This document shows positions 23,491 to 31,788 of a DNA stretch of 44,832 nt, piece by piece. Both the position numbers and the translations under genes were made by a program. Numbering within the stretch: position 1 is the first letter of the stretch; each line of letters opens with the position of its first letter. The notes under the pieces were generated by a model that saw only the letters and a list, made by a program, of their open reading frames with translations, was not told where the DNA came from and did no database searches. The stretch comes from Mogibacterium sp. (lineage in GTDB: Bacteria > Bacillota > Clostridia > Peptostreptococcales > Anaerovoracaceae), in the NCBI GenBank assembly GCA_017432075.1, contig JAFRJV010000052.1:1-44832 (forward strand), given 5' to 3'.

Positions 23491-24552
23491 ATGAAGATCA
23501 ATGTAAACGGAATCGAGATGTACTATGAGAAGTATGGTGTGGGAAGACCTCTCGTGCTTGTGCACGGCAACAGCCTGGACCACACTGAATTCAAGGATTC
23601 CATCTGGCTGCTCAGAAGGAACTTCACCGTATATGCTGTCGATTCGCGCGGCCATGGCCTCAGCTCAAAAGTCGACGAGCTGCATTACACGGATATGGCA
23701 GATGATATGGTCGCTTTTCTGGATCAGCTGGACCTTAAAGACGTCGTATACTTCGGTCACAGCGACGGCGCGATCATCGGATTGCTTACTGCGATGAGGA
23801 CAGACAGGATCAGTCTGCTGCTGCCGGGCAGCGCCAACCTCACGCCGAATGCGGTCGCTCCTTGGCTCAGAGCCGGGATCAGGGCTGCGCACTCACTCAC
23901 AAAAGACCCGAAGATGCAGATGATGCTGACGGAACCGAATATCACTCCTGAGGAACTTGCAGCGATCAAGGTACCGACTGTAGTCATTGCAGGAAGCAAA
24001 GATCTCGTTGACGAAAAGGAGACCAGGATCATCGCTGAGTCGATCCCCGGCGCAAAACTGCGGATATTAGAGGGTGAAGGCCATATGAGTTACGCAACGA
24101 CCGGCAGCCACCTCGCAGATATCATCATGGAGGAGACGGGTCTGAAGGAGCCTGGTAAAGGCGGCACGCTTACGGAGCCTCAGAAGAAGATCCTCAAGGG
24201 AGCTCAGCAGGGTGAAGTCGATGCAGCATATATGTATGAAAAACTGGCCGAAGCAGTGAATGATGATGAGGACAGGAAGGCCTTCGAGAGACTTGCCGGA
24301 GACGAAGCAAGGCACGCGGATGTGTTCTTCCGCTACACCGGACAGACGCTCAGGCCTAATCCTACAAAAGCGATCCTCATCCCTGCGATGTACAAGACTA
24401 TTGGCAAGGAGAAACTGTATCCGATCATAGCGAAGGCCGAGTACGATGCAGCTGAGAAGTATAAGAACATAATCGCGGATTTCCCTGAAGTGGTTGAAGT
24501 CATGAATGATGAAGTCCACCACGGGGATGCCGTAATGGGATTACTGAAATAA
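23491..24552 (+). CDS. Alpha/beta hydrolase fused to rubrerythrin-like diiron domain
   Basis: Residues 1-215 form an alpha/beta hydrolase with GHSDG (Ser91), GSKDLVD (Asp171) and GEGHMS (His198). After a linker, residues 229-353 form a four-helix ferritin-like domain. It carries diiron-type ligands Glu242, Glu272-x-x-His275, Glu317 and Glu341-x-x-His344, as in rubrerythrin and related proteins. I know of no standard architecture joining the two. The protein might link ester or peroxide chemistry with iron or oxygen detoxification, but that is inference. GGGGGAG precedes the ATG. Confidence 0.85.
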   Translation: MKINVNGIEMYYEKYGVGRPLVLVHGNSLDHTEFKDSIWLLRRNFTVYAVDSRGHGLSSKVDELHYTDMADDMVAFLDQLDLKDVVYFGHSDGAIIGLLTAMRTDRISLLLPGSANLTPNAVAPWLRAGIRAAHSLTKDPKMQMMLTEPNITPEELAAIKVPTVVIAGSKDLVDEKETRIIAESIPGAKLRILEGEGHMSYATTGSHLADIIMEETGLKEPGKGGTLTEPQKKILKGAQQGEVDAAYMYEKLAEAVNDDEDRKAFERLAGDEARHADVFFRYTGQTLRPNPTKAILIPAMYKTIGKEKLYPIIAKAEYDAAEKYKNIIADFPEVVEVMNDEVHHGDAVMGLLK

Positions 24553-24558
24553 GGTGAA

Positions 24559-25194
24559 ATGAAAATCAGGATGGAATCGCATATCAGGATTCGAAAACTG
24601 GTTAATATAATTCTCGCAATCACAGTAGCCATTTCTTGGGTCTCGATTTTCTTTTCTGCATCGGGAACACTGATGCACAACGGGATCAACAGCCTGAAGT
24701 ACTTTACGGTGCTGTCAAACCTGCTCGAAGGGGCTGCATCGGTCATCTGGCTGGTCAGCACGCGAAAGAACGAAAAGGCAAGCGCACATTCTGAGCTGTT
24801 GAAATACATTGCAGCGGCAGCCGTCGGACTGACCTGCGTTACAGTGCTTGTATTCCTTGGACCGCTCTACGGATACCCGGCGATGTTTGCGGGAGGAAGC
24901 CTGTACATGCACCTTCTGACGCCTGTGGTCGCGATCGCAGAGATAATCTTTCTGTCGGACTTCACATACACGCGTAAGGACAACAGACTGGCTGTGCTGT
25001 CGCCGCTCATTTACGGAGTCTTTTATCTGGGCAACAATATTATCAACGGGATCGGGGAGTGGCCTGACACAAATGACTGGTATTTCTTCCTGGCCTGGGG
25101 TTACCCTGTCGGGATACTCATATTTGTGATCATATGCATCGTTACATGGCTGCTGGGCCTTGTGATGCGTAAAATGCAGCGGACAAGAACTTAA
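24559..25194 (+). CDS. Polytopic membrane protein, Pr6Pr-like
   Basis: Six hydrophobic segments in 211 residues, with SLKYFTVLSNLLEG after the first pair and GGSLYMHLLTPVVAI in the middle, recall the Pr6Pr/FAR-17a-like family, which is uncharacterised in bacteria. AAGGTGAA directly precedes the ATG at 24559; an in-frame ATG at 24571 is an alternative. The following gene begins about 40 bp later. Confidence 0.65.
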   Translation: MKIRMESHIRIRKLVNIILAITVAISWVSIFFSASGTLMHNGINSLKYFTVLSNLLEGAASVIWLVSTRKNEKASAHSELLKYIAAAAVGLTCVTVLVFLGPLYGYPAMFAGGSLYMHLLTPVVAIAEIIFLSDFTYTRKDNRLAVLSPLIYGVFYLGNNIINGIGEWPDTNDWYFFLAWGYPVGILIFVIICIVTWLLGLVMRKMQRTRT

Positions 25195-25234
25195 ATGGGA
25201 AAGGTTTTGAACTGCTGAAAAAATGGGTGGGGAC

Positions 25235-26080
25235 ATGAAAGAAAAATACAAGAGAGGACTGGTGCTCGATCCGGCGACGGGAGAGCTGAAACCGGTCAGC
25301 AGAGGACAATATATTCAGCAGTGGCTGTATGGCGTAAGTGAACCGTATATCCTTAGAGCCACCATGTTCATGCTGAGGAATCCGAAGAGGGCGAAGCTTT
25401 TCAATAAGATGGCAACCCCTAAAGCCCTTCCTCGTGAGGTTGTGGTTTCTACTGAGGCTGCATGCAGGTTCATGGACTTCATCTATAGCCGGAATATAGG
25501 CAATGACTGCCCAAGGATGGCTGTCACCAAATGCGTATGTCAGACTGCTACAGGCAGGTTCCGTGAGCCGGTAGAGAAAGACATGGCGCTTCTTTACACT
25601 GCCAACCTTTACCTTTCCGCAAAGATAACAGGTATAGGAGAGCCTTACCGTCTTATAGAGACGGCTGAAGAAGCCAAGGAGATGCTCCGTTATTTCGACG
25701 AATGCGGGCTTGTCCACGCCATAATGTACTGCCACAGCTCGGGAAGGTGGACCTTTGTGGTATGCAACTGCGACGATGAGATATGCGTGCCTGTTCAGGC
25801 GTTCAAGGCTGGACGCAGGGATCAGGTGCTTGCAGGACCTGAGGTAATAGCGCTTGATCGCTCCAAATGCAAGGGCTGCACGGAATGCGGAAAATGCATA
25901 GAAAGGTGTATTTTCGATGCCAACAGCATTGGGATCGGCGGAACGAGCACCGTTGATTATTCAAAATGCCTCGGATGCGGATTGTGCGCATCAACGTGCC
26001 CGACCGGGGCCAGACAGCTGGTGCGCCGCAAGGACTACCAGCACGAGGATAAACTCACTACAAGGATACTATTGGGATGA
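25235..26080 (+). CDS. 4Fe-4S ferredoxin-type protein with extra cysteine motifs
   Basis: The C-terminal part (about residues 210-265) has two cluster motifs, CKGCTECGKCIERC and CLGCGLCASTCPTGA. The N-terminal 200 residues add CPRMAVTKCVCQ and MYCHSSGRW...VVCNCDDEIC, which may hold another metal centre. No flavin or NAD motif is visible. It probably transfers electrons in a cytosolic complex; the partner is unknown. GGTGGGG upstream favours the ATG at 25235 over 25223. The stop overlaps the HAD gene start by 4 bp. Confidence 0.8.
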   Translation: MKEKYKRGLVLDPATGELKPVSRGQYIQQWLYGVSEPYILRATMFMLRNPKRAKLFNKMATPKALPREVVVSTEAACRFMDFIYSRNIGNDCPRMAVTKCVCQTATGRFREPVEKDMALLYTANLYLSAKITGIGEPYRLIETAEEAKEMLRYFDECGLVHAIMYCHSSGRWTFVVCNCDDEICVPVQAFKAGRRDQVLAGPEVIALDRSKCKGCTECGKCIERCIFDANSIGIGGTSTVDYSKCLGCGLCASTCPTGARQLVRRKDYQHEDKLTTRILLG

Positions 26081-26892
26081 ACAAAGGAAGCAAAGAAAGA
26101 AAAGCTGTCGTGGCGATCTGCTACGATTTTGATAAAACGCTCTCGCCTGACAACATGCAGGCACAGGGCTATCTTCAGGCGATCAGGTACGAGAACCAGG
26201 ACGAATTCTGGAAAGAGACGATGGAGCTGGCGCGCGCCAACTGTATGGATTCGAACCTCGCGTGGATGTACCTGATGCTCAAGGGCGCGCGCGGCAAGGA
26301 AATCTTCAGACGCGAAATGCTGGCGCGCTATGGCGCAAAGGTCAAACTCTATGACGGCGTAGCCGATTGGTTTGACCGCATCTGCCGCTATGGCGAAGAG
26401 CGCGGCATCACGGTCGAGCATTACATTCTGTCCTCGGGTCTCAAGGAGATGATCGAGGGTACGTGTATAGCCGGCAAGTTCAAAATGATCTACGCGAGTG
26501 CGTTCTACTATGATGAGGACGGCGTTGCGGTATGGCCGGCGCAGGTCGTCAACTATACAAGCAAAACGCAGTACCTGTTCAGGATATCCAAAGGCGTTCT
26601 TGATGTGAACGACCCGGGCGTTAACGATTATTTCCCGCCGGAAGAGATCCGGGTACCGTTCACCAATATGGTCTATATCGGTGACAGCGAGACCGACATA
26701 CCGTGCATGAAGCTGGTCAACACTTACGGCGGATACTCGATCGGAGTGTACGACCCGCAGACCGGCGACAAGCGCAGGGTGCTCAAGCTGCTGGATGAGA
26801 ACAGGATAGGGTATTACGCTTCGGCTGATTATACGGAAGACTCTGAGCTGGATAAGCTTATCAAAGGCATAATCGATAAAAAGGCAAAATAG
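26077..26892 (+). CDS. HAD superfamily hydrolase
   Basis: Motif I CYDFDKTLSP carries the nucleophile and acid aspartates, the YILSSGLKEM segment provides the motif II serine, and YIGDSETDIPC is motif IV. A long helical cap lies between motifs I and II; total length 271. The PSP/UMPH-like cap suggests a phosphatase acting on a small metabolite, not specified. Translation is coupled to the upstream 4Fe-4S gene by an ATGA overlap. Confidence 0.85.
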   Translation: MNKGSKERKAVVAICYDFDKTLSPDNMQAQGYLQAIRYENQDEFWKETMELARANCMDSNLAWMYLMLKGARGKEIFRREMLARYGAKVKLYDGVADWFDRICRYGEERGITVEHYILSSGLKEMIEGTCIAGKFKMIYASAFYYDEDGVAVWPAQVVNYTSKTQYLFRISKGVLDVNDPGVNDYFPPEEIRVPFTNMVYIGDSETDIPCMKLVNTYGGYSIGVYDPQTGDKRRVLKLLDENRIGYYASADYTEDSELDKLIKGIIDKKAK

Positions 26893-26896
26893 AGAA

Positions 26897-27463
26897 ATGA
26901 AAAAGAGACGGATAACATTCAATTCACCTGTAGTTCTGAGCTTCGTCATCATAAGCTTCTGCGTCATGATCGCGAACTACCTGACGGCCGGACTCAGCAA
27001 TCAGCTGCTGTTTGTGACTTATCACTCGTCGCTGGTTTCGCCTATGACGTATGTCAGGTTCTTTACGCACGTGCTCGGACACATGGGGTGGAGTCACTAT
27101 ATAAGCAATATGATGTACATGCTGCTGCTGGGACCGATGCTCGAGGAGAAGTACGGCTCGAGGACGATCATCGAGGTGATCCTCATAACCGGGCTGATGG
27201 CAGGCCTTGTGAACTGGCTGCTGTTCCCGGGGATAGCGCTGTGCGGCGCAAGCTCAGTAGTTTTCGCGTTCATTCTGATGACGTCGTTCACGAGCTTCAA
27301 AGAGGGGGAGATCCCTCTGACCGTAATACTCGTTGCGATCATATTCATCGGACAGCAGGTCTACGAAGGACTGCTGGTGCAGGATAACATTTCGAATATG
27401 GCACACATAGTAGGCGGAATCGTCGGTGCCATCGCAGGCTATACCCTGAATAAAAAGGAATAA
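26897..27463 (+). CDS. Rhomboid family intramembrane serine protease
   Basis: The six-helix membrane protein of 188 residues has the conserved loop and helices HMGWSHYISNMMYMLLLGP, the catalytic serine in CGASSVVFA (helix 4) and the catalytic histidine in NMAHIVGGIVGA (helix 6). It would cleave transmembrane substrates within the bilayer. The GxSG box reads GASS here, a tolerated variation. It follows the HAD gene by 4 bp and precedes another small membrane gene by 2 bp. Confidence 0.88.
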   Translation: MKKRRITFNSPVVLSFVIISFCVMIANYLTAGLSNQLLFVTYHSSLVSPMTYVRFFTHVLGHMGWSHYISNMMYMLLLGPMLEEKYGSRTIIEVILITGLMAGLVNWLLFPGIALCGASSVVFAFILMTSFTSFKEGEIPLTVILVAIIFIGQQVYEGLLVQDNISNMAHIVGGIVGAIAGYTLNKKE

Positions 27464-27465
27464 TT

Positions 27466-27846
27466 ATGTCACCACTACTGATGAAGGCTGTTACAGCCAT
27501 TACACTTGCACTTATTTTCTATACGATAGGCGTGTGGTCGGAGCACAGAGCCAGACTGCTCAAGCCGGCCCACCTTGTATTTTTCTGGCTCGGACTGTGC
27601 GCGGACACGGCCGGCACCATGATGATGTCGAAACTGGCAGACGGATCAGGCGGCGGACTGATGGGAGCTCACGGTATAACCGGAATGATAGCGATCATAC
27701 TCATGATGATCCATGCGGTCTGGGCGACCGTCGTGCTTGTACGCAAAGATGAGAAGGCGATGCATACATTCCACAGGTTCAGCGTAATGGTATGGGTCAT
27801 CTGGCTCATCCCGTTCGTGCTCGGAATGATGATGGGCATGCGTTAA
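27466..27846 (+). CDS. HsmA family membrane protein (TIGR03987)
   Basis: The four-helix protein of 126 residues matches the HsmA pattern: LIFYTIGVWSEHRARLLKPAHLVFFWLGL, then DTAGTMMMS, a glycine-rich turn, MIHAVWA and HRFSVMVWVIWLIPF. The several conserved histidines suggest a heme or metal site, but the family has no proven role. AAGGA lies 6 nt before the ATG. Confidence 0.8.
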   Translation: MSPLLMKAVTAITLALIFYTIGVWSEHRARLLKPAHLVFFWLGLCADTAGTMMMSKLADGSGGGLMGAHGITGMIAIILMMIHAVWATVVLVRKDEKAMHTFHRFSVMVWVIWLIPFVLGMMMGMR

Positions 27847-27868
27847 CGACGGCAAAGGGAGCACTTTG

Positions 27869-28141
27869 ATGGAAAACAGATTCAAACCGGGAGATATAGT
27901 CCAGCACTTCAAGAGAGAGATGCTGAATGAAGAGGAGCGTGCGGCCAACAAGTATCTTTATGAGATCGTTGGGATCGCAACACACAGCGAGACTCGCGAG
28001 CCGATGATGGTCTACAGACCTCTCTACGACGACGGCGGGATGTACGTGCGCCCGCTTGAGATGTTCCTCAGCGAAGTCGACCGCGAAAAGTACCCGGATG
28101 TGAAGCAGAAATACAGATTCGAGAAAGCGACTGGGCTATAG
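27869..28141 (+). CDS. DUF1653 family protein
   Basis: The 90-residue protein carries the DUF1653 signature almost end to end: FKPGDIVQHFKRE, KYLYEIVGIATHSET, MMVYRPLYDDGGMYVRPLEMF. It folds as a small SH3-like or barrel domain in related proteins, and its role is unknown. GGGAG about 8 nt upstream supports the ATG at 27869 over the TTG at 27866. The 2H phosphodiesterase gene starts 5 bp after its stop. Confidence 0.88.
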   Translation: MENRFKPGDIVQHFKREMLNEEERAANKYLYEIVGIATHSETREPMMVYRPLYDDGGMYVRPLEMFLSEVDREKYPDVKQKYRFEKATGL

Positions 28142-28146
28142 GAAGT

Positions 28147-28662
28147 ATGAGACTGTTCATTGCGATAAATCTGAATGATGAGATGAAGGATTCGCTGATC
28201 GACATCCAGGATACCATGCGGACTTACGGGATCCGCGGCAAGGATACGCCGCCTGAAAACATGCACCTTACCCTGGCGTTCATCGGAGAGTACGATGACC
28301 CGGAGCACGTGAAGGAAGTTATGGAAAGCATTGAGATCAGACCGTTTGAGATGAAGCTCAAAGGCATCGGGGCTTTCAGGGATCTCTGGTGGGTCGGGAC
28401 GGAGAACAGCGCGCCGCTTATGGCGAACAGCAGGAGGCTCAGGCGCGCGCTTGCGGAGGCAGACATTCCTTTTGATAAAAAGAAGTTCTCTCCGCATATC
28501 ACGATAATCCGAAGGGCCGGCGGCACACTTTCAGGAGAAGCGGCGGATGAGATAGCGGCGAATGCGATCATGGAACATGGCGGTGTTTCAATGACTGTCG
28601 ATCATATTTCACTGATGCGTTCCGACCGCGGCAAATACGGGATGATATATACGGAGCTGTGA
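28147..28662 (+). CDS. thpR: RNA 2',3'-cyclic phosphodiesterase (ThpR/LigT, 2H family)
   Basis: Two HxTx motifs, MHLTLAFIG and SPHITII, form the 2H active site that hydrolyses 2',3'-cyclic or related cyclic phosphates and can act on 2'-5' linkages. The length is 171 residues. The macrodomain gene follows after 22 bp. In yeast a 2H enzyme opens ADP-ribose 1''-2'' cyclic phosphate, the by-product of Tpt1/KptA, and a KptA is encoded at 9.0 kb here. Confidence 0.9.
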   Translation: MRLFIAINLNDEMKDSLIDIQDTMRTYGIRGKDTPPENMHLTLAFIGEYDDPEHVKEVMESIEIRPFEMKLKGIGAFRDLWWVGTENSAPLMANSRRLRRALAEADIPFDKKKFSPHITIIRRAGGTLSGEAADEIAANAIMEHGGVSMTVDHISLMRSDRGKYGMIYTEL

Positions 28663-28684
28663 TCAAAGAAAAGAGGGTATTCGT

Positions 28685-29212
28685 ATGAGCAATATTGACA
28701 TCAAACTTATAGGGATCACTGATCTGGACACCGACTGCATCGTGAATGCGGCCAACAGCGGTCTTGCGATGGGAAGCGGAGTGTGCGGAGCGATCTTCCG
28801 CGCTGCCGGACCTCGCGAGATGCAGGCAGCGTGCAATTCGATAGGCGGCTGTCCGACAGGCGGAGCAGTGATCACGCCGGGATTTGCGCTGAAGGCAAAG
28901 CACGTGATCCATGCAGTCGGGCCGATCTGGAAAGGCGGCTCACACAACGAGGCAAAGAACCTTTACAACTGCTATACCGAGTCGCTCAACAGAGCGAAGG
29001 AAAGCGGATGCCATTCCATAGGATTTCCGCTTATATCTGCAGGCATATTTGGCTATCCGAAGACCGAAGCCTGGCAGGTGGCAGTCAGAGCCTGCCGCGA
29101 CTGGATCGATGATAATCCGGACTATGACATGGATATCGTCTTCGCGGTGCTCGATAAGAAGATCATGGAGCTTGGTCAGGGCGTTTTAGGTCTTGCCGGA
29201 ACAGGCTGGTAG
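28685..29212 (+). CDS. Macrodomain protein (ADP-ribose or ADP-ribose-1''-phosphate processing)
   Basis: This single macrodomain has CIVNAANSGLAMGSGVCGAIFRAAGP as the ADP-ribose-binding loop and FPLISAGIFGYP as the phosphate loop. HAVGPIW lies between them. Such proteins remove ADP-ribose from proteins or RNA, deacetylate O-acetyl-ADP-ribose, or dephosphorylate ADP-ribose-1''-phosphate. The usual GGGVD..I of the first loop reads GSGVCGAIF, so specificity may differ. Its neighbour is a 2H phosphodiesterase, which favours the cyclic-phosphate salvage role (inference). Confidence 0.9.
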   Translation: MSNIDIKLIGITDLDTDCIVNAANSGLAMGSGVCGAIFRAAGPREMQAACNSIGGCPTGGAVITPGFALKAKHVIHAVGPIWKGGSHNEAKNLYNCYTESLNRAKESGCHSIGFPLISAGIFGYPKTEAWQVAVRACRDWIDDNPDYDMDIVFAVLDKKIMELGQGVLGLAGTGW

Positions 29213-29222
29213 GAAAAGACTT

Positions 29223-29894
29223 ATGAAAACGCAGATTGGCGGAAAAACCTGTTACATTTATGATTGCGGATCATCTGATGTGCTGCTTATTCAGCCCGTC
29301 GATGATCATGATATAGAGGTGCTCGACAGTGAGGTCGAGGAGATCAAAAGGCTTTCGGGCAGAGATTTCACTTTGGCTGCGTTCAAGGTCGATGACTGGA
29401 ACGCGGATCTGTCTCCGTGGGAAGCGCCTCCGGTTTTCGGGAACGAAGCATTTGCAGGAGGAGCAGAGGCGACTCTGAAATATGTCGTGGAGGAACTGAT
29501 ACCGCAGCTCAAAGGCGGAAATGATCCGGAACTTTACATCGGCGGTTACTCGCTGGCAGGATTCTTTGCTCTGTGGACGGTGTATCAGACGGATCTGTTC
29601 AGCGGGGGAGCGGCGGCATCGCCGTCGGTCTGGTTCCCGGGCTGGATAGATTATGCTGAAGCCAATGAGATAAAGGCCGGCAAAGTGTATCTGAGCCTCG
29701 GAGACAAAGAAGAGAAGACGCGCAATCCTGTGATGCGGACAGTCGGAGACAACATCCGCAGGCAGTACAAGATTCTGCAGGGAGACGCATACGTCAAAGA
29801 ATGTACCCTTGAGATGAATCAGGGCAATCATTTCAAGGAACCGGATATAAGAACAGCGAAAGGCTTTGCCTGGCTGCTGAAGGAGGTTAAATAG
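29223..29894 (+). CDS. Esterase-like alpha/beta hydrolase
   Basis: The nucleophile elbow is YIGGYSLAGFFA, and ASPSVWFPGW with the late GNHFKEPD (catalytic His) fits the esterase D/enterochelin-esterase-like group. The length is 223 residues, cytosolic. The strand order before the Ser is typical, with an early QPVDDHD loop. AGGAAAAG lies upstream of the ATG at 29223, preferred over the ATG at 29193 inside the macrodomain gene. The substrate is unknown. Confidence 0.78.
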   Translation: MKTQIGGKTCYIYDCGSSDVLLIQPVDDHDIEVLDSEVEEIKRLSGRDFTLAAFKVDDWNADLSPWEAPPVFGNEAFAGGAEATLKYVVEELIPQLKGGNDPELYIGGYSLAGFFALWTVYQTDLFSGGAAASPSVWFPGWIDYAEANEIKAGKVYLSLGDKEEKTRNPVMRTVGDNIRRQYKILQGDAYVKECTLEMNQGNHFKEPDIRTAKGFAWLLKEVK

Positions 29895-29896
29895 TG

Positions 29897-30076
29897 ATGA
29901 GCGGTATTCCAAAAGATCCATTTATGCTTTACAGCTTTGTAAATACAATGCTCAGAGACAAGTTCAGCTCGCTCGAAGAGCTTTGCTCAGCATATGACGC
30001 CGACCCGGATGAGATTATCGAAAAGCTCAGGACGGCCGGTTTTGAATACGATGTTGAGATGAACCAGTTTGGATAA
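29897..30076 (+). CDS. DUF4250 family small protein
   Basis: The protein matches DUF4250 along its length: PKDPFMLYSFVNTMLRDKFSSLEELC, then DPDEIIEKLRTAGFEYD and a terminal NQF. It is a compact helical protein of 59 residues common in Clostridia, with no known role. AGGAGG in the end of the upstream gene is spaced about 10 nt from the ATG at 29897. Confidence 0.88.
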   Translation: MSGIPKDPFMLYSFVNTMLRDKFSSLEELCSAYDADPDEIIEKLRTAGFEYDVEMNQFG

Positions 30077-30104
30077 AAGCATGGAATGAGAGAGGCAAAA
30101 CGAA

Positions 30105-30488
30105 ATGAACCGGAATGCATCGATAACACTTGAACCACTGGATGTGAAACTGTCTGTCTGCAAGGTCGTGGACTATTCGCAGGTAGATATCTGTCAGCCG
30201 TTCTGCTTCACCGGAAGCACTGATGAGGAGTTCTCGCTCGTGTGTCCGACGGACATGGTGCCGGGGAATACGACTGATCGTGATGATGGCTGGTGTGCCT
30301 TCAGGATCGTCGGCGTGCTTGACTTCTCACTCGTAGGCATACTTGCCGGCATATCTGAGGTGCTTGCGGCGAATAAGATCGGTCTGTTTGCAGTTTCAAC
30401 ATACAATACGGACTACATCCTCACGAAAGAGGAGAACTTCGAAAGCGCTTTGAATGTGCTTAAAAGCGCCGGATATACGATCAGATGA
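30105..30488 (+). CDS. ACT domain protein (CASTOR/ACT_7-like)
   Basis: The 127-residue protein holds a tandem ACT-like fold. A first strand-rich part has FCFTGSTDEEFSLVCP, and a second has WCAFRIVGVLDFSLVGILAGISEVLA followed by VSTYNTDYILT, which is the ACT_7 signature. Such proteins bind amino acids, and this may be a sensor without an attached enzyme. GAGAGGC precedes the start. Confidence 0.83.
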   Translation: MNRNASITLEPLDVKLSVCKVVDYSQVDICQPFCFTGSTDEEFSLVCPTDMVPGNTTDRDDGWCAFRIVGVLDFSLVGILAGISEVLAANKIGLFAVSTYNTDYILTKEENFESALNVLKSAGYTIR

Positions 30489-30503
30489 AGGGACATAAGG
30501 GAC

Positions 30504-31157
30504 ATGAGTATCATCAGAGACGATGCAATGAATGAGAGCAGCCACCTGGCTGTGCTGGAGGTCAGGTATCCGGACCGCAGCGAATGGGATATTGCCGCAT
30601 TCGAGCAGCTGCGCGACCGTGAGCTCGAGGCTGTCAGAAAAGAAGGGGAGAACTACGACCGGGAGACCTGGTTCAGGCAGGACGCGTACTTCAGATATTT
30701 TCGTAAATTCAAAAAAACATATCCGGTCATGATGCAGGTGGAGTCGTTCCTGCTGAAGGGACGTCCGTTCCCGGATGGCAGATATATCAACGCCGTAGCT
30801 TTCCTGACAGAGCTGAAGACACATATCCTGATGGGAACGCATGATGCAGAGCGCGTTGAAGGCGACATCGTCATTTATACGGAGACTGAGAAGGTGCCGT
30901 TCCCGAGCATACACGGGTCGGAAGGTCACAGCTATCCGGGCGACACTACCGGACGCGATGATAAAGGTGTGATAATCAGCATGATCGCCGGTGCAGACAG
31001 CAGGACCTGCCTGCAGGAGGACAGCTCACATGTTCTGTATCTGGCGTTTGGAACTCCAAGCACGTCGGCAGAGGTGCTGGATGAGTGTCTTGATCAGGCG
31101 GAGATCTACGTCAGAACGCTTGCTCCGGCTGCTGAGATACAGAGGCATTTTGTATAA
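30504..31157 (+). CDS. B3/B4 tRNA-binding-like domain protein
   Basis: The central block YFRKFKKTYPVMMQVESFLLKGRPFPDGRYINAVAFLTEL corresponds to the B3/4 domain pattern found in phenylalanyl-tRNA synthetase beta and in stand-alone COG3382 proteins. It is followed by a glycine-rich SYPGDTTGRDDKG segment. Stand-alone versions may edit or bind aminoacyl-tRNA or amino acids, which is unproven. The length is 217 residues. Confidence 0.75.
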   Translation: MSIIRDDAMNESSHLAVLEVRYPDRSEWDIAAFEQLRDRELEAVRKEGENYDRETWFRQDAYFRYFRKFKKTYPVMMQVESFLLKGRPFPDGRYINAVAFLTELKTHILMGTHDAERVEGDIVIYTETEKVPFPSIHGSEGHSYPGDTTGRDDKGVIISMIAGADSRTCLQEDSSHVLYLAFGTPSTSAEVLDECLDQAEIYVRTLAPAAEIQRHFV

Positions 31158-31182
31158 TACGGGAAAAAGCGGGGACAGAGAT

Positions 31183-31788
31183 ATGACAGTCAGACTTGCG
31201 ACAACAAAGGACATGGAAGGCGTTAAGGCGCTTCTGAGAAAGTATCACAGAGACAGCATTTCCGATGAAGACCGCCCGGATGGATTCGTCACTACTGCTA
31301 TCACCGATGAGCAGCTGACAGAGCTGATAGAAAAAGAAAAGGGCGTAACCATAATCGCCGAGCCTGTGGAAGGAGAACCGGACAAAGTGCTTGGATTCTG
31401 CTTTGCTGCTCCGTGGGAGTTCTGGACGGCATGGCCGCTGTTCAGGCATATGATCGACATAATACCGGACTATGAGTTTGAAGGCAAAAGGCTTGTCGTG
31501 AGCGACAGCTATCAGTACGGGCCAATGTGTGTGGACAGGTCGATTCGCGGAACAGGAGCATTTGAAGCGCTGTTTTTCGCCAGCCTGGCGCAGTTCCGCG
31601 ACAGATTCCCTCTGATGCTCACATTTGTGAACCAGATCAACAAGAGATCGGAGAACGCGCACAACGACAAGGCTCACATGGAGACAATAGGGACCTTCGA
31701 TTTCGGAGATAATCACTACTTTCTTATGGGGATCCGCACGGATGCGGCTGATCAATACAAGGGAAACAGCGGATATACATTTGAATGA
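31183..31788 (+). CDS. GNAT-like acetyltransferase
   Basis: The start MTVRLATTKDMEGVKALLRKY is the usual N-terminal strand-helix of GNAT proteins, and VVSDSYQYGPMCVDRSIRGTGAFEALF is the strand 4 and acetyl-CoA loop (RGTG). The length is 201 residues. GGGGACAGAG before the ATG at 31183 decides the start; the ORF is open to 30991 but overlaps the previous gene. A TATAAT at 31153-31158 might be a local -10 without a good -35. The gene overlaps the next by 4 bp. Confidence 0.8.
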   Translation: MTVRLATTKDMEGVKALLRKYHRDSISDEDRPDGFVTTAITDEQLTELIEKEKGVTIIAEPVEGEPDKVLGFCFAAPWEFWTAWPLFRHMIDIIPDYEFEGKRLVVSDSYQYGPMCVDRSIRGTGAFEALFFASLAQFRDRFPLMLTFVNQINKRSENAHNDKAHMETIGTFDFGDNHYFLMGIRTDAADQYKGNSGYTFE

